Positions 6,046 to 11,814 of a stretch of 13,612 nucleotides of DNA are shown here, in pieces (position 1 is the first letter of the stretch; every line of letters begins with the position of its first letter). The DNA comes from Chloroflexi bacterium UBA5177. Its GTDB lineage: Bacteria > Chloroflexota > UBA5177. Both the position numbers and the translations under genes were made by a program. The notes beneath the pieces were generated by a model. The model saw only the letters and a program-made list of their open reading frames with translations, had not been told where the DNA came from and ran no database searches. The stretch covers positions 4,202-17,813 of the forward strand of contig DHWR01000203.1 in assembly GCA_002413265.1 (NCBI GenBank), read 5' to 3'.

Positions 6046-7635
6046 ATGAAAGCTTCCGATGCGGTGCAAGTCGCCAACAGGCCCATTCTGGGGACCCGAG
6101 CGATGCGGCACACGTTTCTGGTGTGCTGCGCGATCGCGACGCTGTTTCTCTCGCTTCTGCCGCTACATAGGGCACACGCGAGCGGCGTCTTCTGGCTGCC
6201 GACGCAACAGGCGTCGGACTCTTCCTTCGATCACCTGAACCCGGTGCTGGCCGCCTACAAGAACCACGCCTACGTGCTGTCGGTGCGGGTGAACGGCTCG
6301 ACGGCTGTAACCTCGGTATTTTTCAGCACGGATGAGTCGGGCAAGTGGACAACCGTGCTGATGTCTCCAAAGGGTCCCGCGGACACGTACTCGCGAGAGT
6401 TCACGACGCTGGCCGTGGATGCGACCACCGGCCGCCTTTATGCCGCGTGGGTCTATCGCAAGAACGCCGACACGGATGCGCTCGGCGTATGGATGCGCGA
6501 TCCTTCCGGTCAGTGGAGCGGTCCGACCGACGTGGCGACTGCAGGTTCTCTGGTGGGACAGCCGTCTATCGTCGCCGGAAACGGAAAGGCATACGCTGCC
6601 TTCATTTCATCGACGAATAGCGGCGCCTGCGATGACTCCCTGTCACGGGACGGGGATGTGCAGGTGACTGCCTATGACGGGGCCTCCTGGTCGGCCGCGC
6701 AAAACGTCACCAGCTGTGTGAGTGACAGCACCGTCGCGGGATTTTCAACTCCCCGCCTGGCACTCGACGAGAGCGGCCACGCGTACTTGATAGCTGCGGC
6801 CAACAACGATCTCTGGTACGCGGATACGTCGTCCGGCACATGGTCTGATCCTGCTCAGATCACGCGTGGCGCGAATATTCCGGAGTCCGTAGGCACAGCC
6901 CTACTCACCTTCTACGGGGTCGCGGCAAGTAACGGGACCACGTACGTCACCTACGCGCGTCACACCGACGCGCCGAGGGACGACGTGCTCCTCATGTCGA
7001 GTACTTCCGGTGGGGCATGGAGCGCTGCATCGCAGATATCACCCGCAGACGCGCAGGACTGCCCAAAGTTCGGCCTTTCGATCGTGGCCAACGCGGGGCG
7101 TATCGGTGTCTCGTACCTACGAGCACACACCGGGTACTGCCACACGTCCAGCGGCGTTGGCGGCGATGTGCCGTTCCTCTTGACGGGGGCGTCAGGTCAC
7201 CTGGCTGCAGTGGGCTCGCTCGAAGGCGCCAACGCAGACTGCTTTGCGAGCTTTCTGGCACACGAGGGCAATCTCTTTCGCTTCGTCACGACTTGCGACA
7301 GCCCGTCAACCATCGGGAAGGGGCAGCTCTCTTTCAAGTCGGAGTTCCTGGATACGGTAGGTCCCATCGCGCACCTGTCGGTGCGAGGTCATGCTTCGTC
7401 GGGTATCCAGCTTCACTGGTCGGCCAAGGATCCGCAGCCGGGGTCGGGAGTCGCCTTCTTTGAGTTGCAGCGTCGAGCGGGGCAGGGAGCCTGGAAGACT
7501 GTCCTGAAGTCGACGACGACGCACGCACTTTCGTACCCCGCTTCAAGCGGTGGTACGAGGTATGGCTTTAGGGTCCGAGCGATCGATCACGTGGCCAATT
7601 GGGGTGCATGGACTCCCAGTACTCCAGTGAGGTAA
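6046..7635 (+). CDS. Exported beta-propeller (sialidase/BNR-like) protein with C-terminal fibronectin-III-like domain, 529 aa
   Basis: Predicted secreted binding protein or glycan-active enzyme. GAAAGGA lies 7 nt before the ATG at 6046; a second in-frame ATG at 6103 begins a classical signal peptide (MRHTFLVCCAIATLFLSLLPL, cleavage after AHA at 43-45), so the first 19 residues may be an extended n-region. Five blade-like repeats share G-x-W-(S/T) followed by a strand: Trp at 101, 157, 215, 266 and 325, spaced 51-59 residues, as in a BNR/sialidase-type propeller. No full catalytic sialidase set (RIP motif, Arg triad) is visible, so binding is more likely than hydrolysis. Residues about 440-529 look like a fibronectin type III domain (IQLHWSAKD, then FELQRR and YGFRVRAIDHVANWG). 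Six or more Cys in the mature part suggest disulfides. Probably in one transcript with the two genes before it. Confidence 0.82.
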   Translation: MKASDAVQVANRPILGTRAMRHTFLVCCAIATLFLSLLPLHRAHASGVFWLPTQQASDSSFDHLNPVLAAYKNHAYVLSVRVNGSTAVTSVFFSTDESGKWTTVLMSPKGPADTYSREFTTLAVDATTGRLYAAWVYRKNADTDALGVWMRDPSGQWSGPTDVATAGSLVGQPSIVAGNGKAYAAFISSTNSGACDDSLSRDGDVQVTAYDGASWSAAQNVTSCVSDSTVAGFSTPRLALDESGHAYLIAAANNDLWYADTSSGTWSDPAQITRGANIPESVGTALLTFYGVAASNGTTYVTYARHTDAPRDDVLLMSSTSGGAWSAASQISPADAQDCPKFGLSIVANAGRIGVSYLRAHTGYCHTSSGVGGDVPFLLTGASGHLAAVGSLEGANADCFASFLAHEGNLFRFVTTCDSPSTIGKGQLSFKSEFLDTVGPIAHLSVRGHASSGIQLHWSAKDPQPGSGVAFFELQRRAGQGAWKTVLKSTTTHALSYPASSGGTRYGFRVRAIDHVANWGAWTPSTPVR

Positions 7636-7655
7636 ACGTACAAGTCGGAATTGAC

Positions 7656-7684
7656 GGGCGGGTGCTGCGCCAGCAGCGCCCGCC
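7656..7684 (+). terminator. Candidate terminator hairpin after the propeller gene
   Basis: Starts 21 nt after the TAA. GGCGGGTGCTG (7657-7667) pairs with CAGCGCCCGCC (7674-7684), 11 pairs with one G-U, loop of 6 nt. It is followed by TTTC only, so the U-tract is weak. A second GC stem follows immediately. Confidence 0.5.
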
Positions 7685-7697
7685 TTTCATGGCGGGT

Positions 7698-7715
7698 GGG
7701 CGCCACAGAGCGCCC
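7698..7715. repeat. Second GC-rich inverted repeat downstream of the propeller gene
   Basis: GGGCGC (7698-7703) and GCGCCC (7710-7715) with spacer CACAGA form a 6-bp stem, 13 nt after the first hairpin. Two stacked stems without U-tracts may act together as a transcription barrier between convergent genes or protect the 3' end of the mRNA. Confidence 0.4.
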
Positions 7716-7803
7716 GCTACCTGGTCCGTCATGACTAAGCATTACAAGTGCCCGTTGCCATGCCATCGATATTTGTCGGCGTTTTCTTTCGCGTGAGCTG
7801 AAG

Positions 7804-7847
7804 GGAATTGTGCGCAAACGCCAAAAGAATGCGCACAAAACAATTCC
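7804..7847. repeat. Long imperfect inverted repeat (dyad) in the convergent spacer
   Basis: GGAATTGTGCGCA at 7804-7816 is mirrored by TGCGCA at 7830-7835 and CAATTCC at 7841-7847, with a 5-nt CAAAA insert on the right arm and a 13-nt A-rich loop. All 13 arm bases pair. It sits between converging genes in a locally AT-rich patch. It could be a bidirectional transcription end structure, an operator, or a relic of a small mobile repeat. No T-run follows. Confidence 0.55.
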
Positions 7848-8051
7848 GGGCTGACCGCATTTGTGGCTTGTAAGGCGGGGGCCGGCGGATCGGCGGGTGA
7901 AGCCCTCGGCGCGTGGACGGTTTTCGCAGGTTCATCTTCGCGGCGCTCCCGATGCGCCGACTTACGATATGCCAGCATCTGACGACGTCAATCGGCAGCT
8001 GTTTGAAGCTGTCACTGCGCCCTCCCGCGTCGGCGGTGTCCTGCCTCCTAT

Positions 8052-8834
8052 CTACATGCGCACCGCCATCTGGCCGGCGATAAAGCCCTGCACCCGAGTC
8101 CAGGCATCGGCCGCAGCGGTGGCAAAGTCGGTTGCTTTGCGATCGAAGAAGCTGTGCGGGGCCCCTGGATAAACGACAATCTCGTGTGCAATGGCGACTT
8201 CCTCGAGCTCGTGCTCGAAGCGGTCGACATCTTCCTGGGGGATGCCTGGGTCTGCGCCGCCGAAGAGGCCCAGCACCGGGCACCGGACGAGTTTGGCCCA
8301 CTCCACGGCGGGGGTCACGGCTCCAAAGCTGCGGGTCAGCGAGGCGTAGAAGCCGATGACACCGGAGAGGCTGCGACCGGCTCGGTCCTCACGCGTGCCG
8401 GCCCACAGAGACAGAGAGCCTCCCATGCAGAAACCAACGGTAAAGGTGGGCAGGTCCTGGCCGGGCCCACGGCGTATCTCCTGGAGCGCGGCCTCGAGAT
8501 CGAACCCGAAGGTCAGGGGCGTCATCAGGTTGATATGAGCCATGTAGTCGAATGACTCGGAGCGGTCGTCATTCTCGGCGGTGCGCGCGAAGTAGTCGAT
8601 GGCGAGGGCTCGCGTCCCGATCTCGGCAAAGCGCTGCGCGAGCTCTTTGTAGAAGTTGTGCAGTCCGCGGGCGTCCGGAAGGATGACTATCTTAGCCGTG
8701 GCGCTTGCAACGGGCTCGGCGAGATAGGCGGCGTATTGCTCGCCATCCGCGGCGGTTATTCTCAGGTCTTGGGTGTTGATCTGGGCGCCATCGGATAGGG
8801 GGATGGGCGGATGGGAATCATCGTCATGGCACAT
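8052..8834 (-). CDS. Dienelactone hydrolase-family alpha/beta hydrolase, 260 aa
   Basis: A cytoplasmic alpha/beta hydrolase of the dienelactone hydrolase family, which in known members opens dienelactones during chloroaromatic breakdown; many relatives are general esterases, so the substrate is not set. The catalytic triad is visible: nucleophile Cys136 in GFCMGG (133-138), Asp195 in GGADPGIP and His227 in PGAPHSFFD. The oxyanion strand KIVILPDARGL is at 48-58. Length and spacing are normal for the family. I chose the ATG at 8834-8832, which has AAGGAGGG 8 nt upstream (8843-8850), over an upstream TTG at 8858. There is no signal peptide. It is divergent from the HAD phosphatase gene with only 61 nt between the starts. 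Confidence 0.92.
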   Translation of the reverse strand: MCHDDDSHPPIPLSDGAQINTQDLRITAADGEQYAAYLAEPVASATAKIVILPDARGLHNFYKELAQRFAEIGTRALAIDYFARTAENDDRSESFDYMAHINLMTPLTFGFDLEAALQEIRRGPGQDLPTFTVGFCMGGSLSLWAGTREDRAGRSLSGVIGFYASLTRSFGAVTPAVEWAKLVRCPVLGLFGGADPGIPQEDVDRFEHELEEVAIAHEIVVYPGAPHSFFDRKATDFATAAADAWTRVQGFIAGQMAVRM

Positions 8835-8895
8835 GGGTTGCACCCTCCTTCTCTGCAATTATCGCGGGCTCGGGCGATGGTAGAGTCTGTGGCTG

Positions 8896-9591
8896 ATGGC
8901 TGCGGTCGTTTTGTTTGATATCGATGGGACTCTTATTGGGCTCGGGACGGATGTGCACAGGGCTGCATTTGCCCATGCTTTTCGAGAGGTGTATGGGGTC
9001 GAGGCGAGCCTGGACGGGATCCGGGCGGCGGGGCGGACCGATACCTGGCTGCTATTTGAGCCGCTTCGCGAGCTGGGAATGACGGATCGGGAGATTGCCG
9101 CACGGCTGCGGGAGGCGTTTGCGGCGATGTGCTCGTACGTGGACGTGCATCTCGGGGATCTGCAAGACAGAGTGCTACCGGGGGTTCGTGAGCTTCTGAA
9201 GGAGCTGGATGCTAGAGGCGCGGTAGTCGGGCTGCTTACGGGGAACCTCGAGGCGATCGCGCTGGCGAAGATGCGGAAGGCGGGACTCGATGGCTGTTTC
9301 GAGTTCGGGGCTTTTGGGGAGGAGTCGGCTACGCGGTCGGAGCTGGTCCTGGTGGCTCTCAGGAAGGCGTCTCTGGTGGTAGGGGAGGCGGTTTTACCTG
9401 GGCGCACCGTGGTGGTTGGAGATACGCCGCTCGATGTAGAGGCGGCTCAGGTTCATGGGGTACGGAGCTGCGCGGTGGCTTCGGGGCCGTTTGACGAGAT
9501 TGAGCTGCGCGAGGCGGGGGCTGATGTGGTGCTGGCATCGTTGGAGCCGTGGGATGAAAGTGCAGATGCGATCCTGGGGCTCGTGCCCTAG
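8896..9591 (+). CDS. HAD-superfamily phosphatase (phosphoglycolate-phosphatase-like), 231 aa
   Basis: A Mg-dependent phosphohydrolase using an Asp-phosphate intermediate. All four HAD motifs are present: FDIDGTL at 7-13 (nucleophile Asp8, acid/base Asp10), LLTGN at 113-117 (Thr115), a basic motif III probably Arg147 in ATRSELV, and VVGDTPLDVEAA at 173-184 (Asp176 and Asp180). The helical cap between about 17 and 95 is of the C1 type seen in phosphoglycolate phosphatase and pyrophosphatase PpaX. The substrate cannot be given. There is no good ribosome binding site before the ATG; a TAGAGT 9 nt upstream could be a -10 giving a nearly leaderless mRNA. The stop codon overlaps the end of the opposing orphan gene by 4 nt. 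Confidence 0.92.
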   Translation: MAAVVLFDIDGTLIGLGTDVHRAAFAHAFREVYGVEASLDGIRAAGRTDTWLLFEPLRELGMTDREIAARLREAFAAMCSYVDVHLGDLQDRVLPGVRELLKELDARGAVVGLLTGNLEAIALAKMRKAGLDGCFEFGAFGEESATRSELVLVALRKASLVVGEAVLPGRTVVVGDTPLDVEAAQVHGVRSCAVASGPFDEIELREAGADVVLASLEPWDESADAILGLVP

Positions 9592-9953
9592 TAAGCGTTC
9601 GCCTCTAGATAATTCCCTGCCTTGTCATCGATGTGGATGATGAGGGTCGTGGCGGGCACTGGACGGGAGGCTGCGGGAGCGGCGCTGCTCCCGCCGGGCC
9701 GGGGAAGGAAGAGGCCGGTGATGTTTATCATCCAGACGTCGATCGTTCCCACCGGGCGATTGCCGATTACGAGTCGGGATGTGTGCGAGCCGTATTTGAC
9801 CTTGTAAGGGTGGGCGTAGAGGGTTTCCGAGAAGTGGGCGTCCTTTGCCAGCCTAACTGCCTGCTCTTTGGTCAGACGAGCTGGCGCGATCTGCGGGCCG
9901 AGCTCGAGGTCGGACAATCCTGGCGGTTTTTGAGGACGGCGTCGGGGAAACAC
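9588..9953 (-). CDS. Hypothetical protein, 121 aa, no known family
   Basis: Not recognised. The start is a GTG at 9953-9951 with a perfect GGAGGT 6 nt upstream (9960-9965). The frame stays open further upstream to a TAG near 10031 but without a good start. The first 25 residues are Pro/Arg-rich. Then comes a helix TKEQAVRLAKDAHF (about 28-41), a run of beta strands (YKVKYGSHTSRLVIG, then VGTIDVWMINITGLFLP), a low-complexity Ser/Ala/Pro loop (about 89-102) and a last strand TLIIHIDDKAGNYLEA. The shape recalls small PepSY-like or beta-sandwich domains whose exported N-terminus is missing, but no signal peptide is present. It lies 87 nt downstream of greA on the same strand and may be co-transcribed. 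It overlaps the HAD gene tail to tail. The amphipathic strand pattern argues that it is real. Confidence 0.62.
   Translation of the reverse strand: MFPRRRPQKPPGLSDLELGPQIAPARLTKEQAVRLAKDAHFSETLYAHPYKVKYGSHTSRLVIGNRPVGTIDVWMINITGLFLPRPGGSSAAPAASRPVPATTLIIHIDDKAGNYLEANAY
9673..9694. repeat. Inverted repeat inside the orphan gene
   Basis: GCGGGAGC (9673-9680) and GCTCCCGC (9687-9694) with loop GGCGCT form a perfect 8-bp stem. It coincides with the low-complexity Ser/Ala/Pro loop of the orphan protein and lies 82 nt after the HAD stop codon, so it might help end HAD transcription. No T-run follows. Confidence 0.4.
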
Positions 9954-9959
9954 AGTAAG

Positions 9960-9965
9960 ACCTCC
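9960..9965 (-). promoter_or_regulatory. Ribosome binding site of the 121-aa orphan
   Basis: A perfect GGAGGT on the minus strand, 6 nt before the GTG at 9953. An ATG in another frame overlaps this site (9968-9966), but its frame gives no plausible protein. This site is the main reason for the GTG start. Confidence 0.6.
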
Positions 9966-10040
9966 ATTTTGACAATCCGGCGGCTTCGGCGGGCGGTTTC
10001 TGAGGCTCTCGTCAAGGACCGCCAGTCCGTGAAATGCTTC

Positions 10041-10505
10041 CTACTGGACGCTGACGATGGAGAAGAGCTTCTCGCGGCCGCGGACGTCTACCTTCACGTT
10101 GTCGCCGGCGCGGGCTCCCATGAGGGCGCCGCCGATGGGGGATCGGTCTGAGATGTAGCCTTTCGTCGCGTCGACTTCGTGGGAGCTGACCAGACGATAG
10201 GTCTTCTCGCTACCCGATTCGTCGCGAACGGTGACGTGCTTGCCGATGCCGACCTTGTCGCCGGTGTCTACCGCGACCTCGGCATTGCGCACGATGTACT
10301 CGAGCTCGGCGATCTGGCCCTCGAGCCGACCCTGATCCTCTTTTGCCTGGTGATACGCTCCGTTCTCGGAGAGGTCTCCGTCGGACGCGGCACGGCCAAT
10401 CTTGTCGGCGATCTCGGGCCGCTTCACGCGTTTGAGGAAATGAAGCTTTTCTTCGAGCTCACGCTTGCCGTCGGCGGTGAGCATTACCGTTTTGTCTACT
10501 GTCAT
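10041..10505 (-). CDS. greA: Transcription elongation factor GreA, 154 aa
   Basis: Rescues backtracked RNA polymerase by stimulating cleavage of the nascent transcript through the secondary channel. The N-terminal coiled coil spans about 9-75, with the catalytic tip GDLSENGAYH at 43-52; Asp44 and Glu47 correspond to the two acidic tip residues needed for cleavage in known Gre factors. The C-terminal FKBP-like domain has YRLVSSHEVD at 103-112 and SPIGGALMGARAGDNV at 122-137, the usual GreA block. Length is close to the normal 155-160. The ATG at 10505 was chosen from alignment to the family N-terminus; the ribosome site before it is weak (AGG, 7 nt away). A TATAAT promoter and a GC hairpin lie just upstream, so it has its own transcript although it follows the Mn exporter gene. 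Confidence 0.97.
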   Translation of the reverse strand: MTVDKTVMLTADGKRELEEKLHFLKRVKRPEIADKIGRAASDGDLSENGAYHQAKEDQGRLEGQIAELEYIVRNAEVAVDTGDKVGIGKHVTVRDESGSEKTYRLVSSHEVDATKGYISDRSPIGGALMGARAGDNVKVDVRGREKLFSIVSVQ

Positions 10506-10531
10506 ATGTGCCTGTGTTTCTAATGAAATAT

Positions 10532-10549
10532 GCCCCGCTCCAGCGGGGC
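10532..10549 (-). promoter_or_regulatory. greA leader hairpin
   Basis: GCCCCGCT / AGCGGGGC is a perfect inverted repeat in the 5' leader of greA; it folds as 7 bp with a 4-nt loop. From the -10 position, transcription should begin about one or two bases before the stem, so the hairpin would sit at the very 5' end of the mRNA, 26 nt before the ATG. On the coding strand it is followed by ATATTTCATTAG, not a proper U-tract. It may stabilise the mRNA or act as a weak attenuator. Confidence 0.6.
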
Positions 10550-10557
10550 CTGCTGCA

Positions 10558-10566
10558 ATTATAGCA
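10558..10566 (-). promoter_or_regulatory. Extended -10 promoter of greA
   Basis: The minus strand reads TGCTATAAT: a consensus TATAAT (10563-10558) with the extended TG one base upstream. The -35 region 17-18 nt upstream (TGTCGC) is poor, which fits extended -10 promoters. The expected start of transcription is near 10550. This is the best promoter match in the window. Confidence 0.7.
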
Positions 10567-10607
10567 ATGTTGCCGAGTGTGCGACACCGCGGCGGCAAAC
10601 GTCAAGA

Positions 10608-11153
10608 CTAGCCGAGCAGTCTCTGGGCCAACAGGGCGACAGCGAGCAGAACCAGTACGGCGCCGGAGAGTAGCTCGGCGCGAGTGGCGAAGCGGGCGCT
10701 TACTCGCCTCCCGATCGCCGTACCGATGAAGGTGAGGAGGCAAGCCTGAGCCGCGATCAGGAGCACGGCGAGAAGGATGGGCACGCCTAGCAGGCCCAGG
10801 CTCAGCCCAATGGCGAGCTCGTCCAGACTGACGGAAAGCGCAGCGGCGAGGACGGTCAGCAGCTTCGCCGGACGATATGCCTCCAGCGGGTCATCGGTGA
10901 GGCCCTCCCAGACGGTGTAGAGGCCGACGGCGAGCAGCAGCACAACCGCGGCGTACGGAGCGATGTCTCCGACGGGACCGGCGATCACCCGACCGAGGAA
11001 GAAGCCGGCCAGCGGCATGAGGCCTTCGGCCAAGGCGAAGGAGACGCCGTAGCGGAGCCGATCCCGCCGGCTCAGTCCACTGAGCCCCAGGCCGATGGCC
11101 ACGGCGAAGGTGTCGAGGCCGAGGGAGAGGACGAGCCCGATGGTTTTGATCAC
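10608..11153 (-). CDS. mntP: MntP-family manganese efflux pump, 181 aa
   Basis: An inner-membrane exporter that removes excess Mn(II). The protein is almost all membrane helices, six in two related halves. The paired signatures GLDTFAVAIGLGLSG (12-26) and SLDELAIGLSLGLLG (109-123) hold the conserved membrane Asp residues (14 and 111) typical of this family; the two motifs mirror each other as expected of an internal duplication. Length is normal. The start must be a GTG at 11153-11151, because no ATG lies near it and this begins the first helix; no good ribosome site precedes it, which suggests dependence on translation of the TetR gene 31 nt upstream. No room exists for a yybP-ykoY Mn riboswitch in that gap. 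Transport of another ion cannot be excluded. Confidence 0.92.
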   Translation of the reverse strand: MIKTIGLVLSLGLDTFAVAIGLGLSGLSRRDRLRYGVSFALAEGLMPLAGFFLGRVIAGPVGDIAPYAAVVLLLAVGLYTVWEGLTDDPLEAYRPAKLLTVLAAALSVSLDELAIGLSLGLLGVPILLAVLLIAAQACLLTFIGTAIGRRVSARFATRAELLSGAVLVLLAVALLAQRLLG

Positions 11154-11173
11154 CGGCCGGCGGTCTGTGCCGC

Positions 11174-11196
11174 AGGCCGGCGGGTTAGGCCGGCCT
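11174..11196. repeat. GC-rich inverted repeat at the tetR stop codon
   Basis: AGGCCGGC (11174-11181) and GCCGGCCT (11189-11196) form a perfect 8-bp stem with a 7-nt loop that contains the TetR TAA stop (11187-11185 on the minus strand). There is no U-run, so it is not a standard terminator. It could reduce expression of the downstream exporter gene or protect the upstream message from 3' decay. A third GGCCGG copy occurs at 11156-11161. Confidence 0.5.
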
Positions 11197-11814
11197 GGTC
11201 TCCGGGCACGGGCGCAAGCCGCCGAGGAGCATGTCGCAGAAGGAGGCCGCGATATCCTCCGGTCGGTACGCTCCGTCGGGCTTGTACCAGCTATAGAGCC
11301 AATTGCAGGCGGAGAGAATCATGAACCTGGCGAGCCGGGGGTCGACATCGCGAAACTCGCCGCTCCCGATGCCGTCGTGGATGATGTCTCGATAGATGTG
11401 TTCGTATCGATTGCTCTTGGCAACCAAGAGCTCCCGGCGCTTGGGATCGTCCAGCGACTTCATTTCGTGCAAGAAGACGCTGAGCTCATCCAGGTGGCCC
11501 GCGATGGTGGTGACGTGGGCGGTGACTGCCTGGCGGAGTCGATCGGAGGCACACGACCGTGAGTCAATCTGTTCGCGAACCATATCGGTCAATCCGCTCA
11601 CCGCGGTGTCCATGATGGAAAAGAGCAGGTCTTCCTTGCTGGGATAGTAGTAATACAGGGCGGAGGACTGCCAGCCAAGCGCGGAGGCGATGTCGCGCAT
11701 GGAGGTCTGGTGGTAGCCGCGCTCGCGGAAGATGCGGCAGGCGACTCGGGAGATCTTTTCCTCGCCTGGCTGCTTGGCCGAGGCGACGGCTCCGGCCGGG
11801 CGCAAGGCGCTCAC
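11185..11814 (-). CDS. TetR/AcrR-family transcriptional regulator, 209 aa
   Basis: A dimeric repressor with N-terminal DNA-binding and C-terminal ligand domain. The TetR helix-turn-helix is plain: ISRVACRIFRERGYHQTSMRDIASALG (21-47), then SSALYYYYPSKEDLLFSIM (50-68). The C-terminal part (YEHIYRDIIHDGIGSGEFRDVDPRLA, then WYKPDGAYRPEDIAASFCDMLLGGL) resembles regulators of fatty-acid or steroid catabolism of the KstR2/FadR kind, whose ligands are acyl-CoA esters; this likeness is from memory. Two GTG starts are possible. I chose 11814-11812, which overlaps the TGA of the acyl-CoA dehydrogenase gene as GTGA; the other, at 11829, adds five residues and has no ribosome site. The coupling suggests that it senses the dehydrogenase's substrate and represses its own operon. 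The operator should lie upstream of the dehydrogenase gene, outside the window. Confidence 0.92.
   Translation of the reverse strand: MSALRPAGAVASAKQPGEEKISRVACRIFRERGYHQTSMRDIASALGWQSSALYYYYPSKEDLLFSIMDTAVSGLTDMVREQIDSRSCASDRLRQAVTAHVTTIAGHLDELSVFLHEMKSLDDPKRRELLVAKSNRYEHIYRDIIHDGIGSGEFRDVDPRLARFMILSACNWLYSWYKPDGAYRPEDIAASFCDMLLGGLRPCPETRPA

Larger units (their letters stand above)
7636..8051. other. Convergent intergenic spacer, about 416 nt, no convincing gene
   Basis: Lies between the ends of the propeller gene and the hydrolase gene. Minus-strand open frames here are Arg-rich or continue into the antisense of the hydrolase, with no ribosome binding site, and look non-coding. It contains the two GC hairpins at 7656-7715 and the long dyad at 7804-7847. 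The stretch 7716-7860 is visibly more AT-rich than its surroundings. From 7861 to 8051 I see nothing definite. Confidence 0.6.

Noticed and set aside
7735..8301. Minus-strand 188-aa open frame in the convergent spacer
   Set aside because: Arg/Pro-rich, partly an alternate frame of the hydrolase, no ribosome site, no domain.
9633..10151. Plus-strand 172-aa open frame opposite the orphan and greA
   Set aside because: Antisense to greA, whose identity is certain; composition is typical of a shadow frame.
10506..10598. 31-residue N-terminal extension of GreA
   Set aside because: It covers the promoter and hairpin, and GreA proteins begin close to the chosen Met.
11089..11190. yybP-ykoY manganese riboswitch upstream of mntP
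   Set aside because: Only 31 nt separate the genes, and the conserved loop motifs of that riboswitch class are absent.
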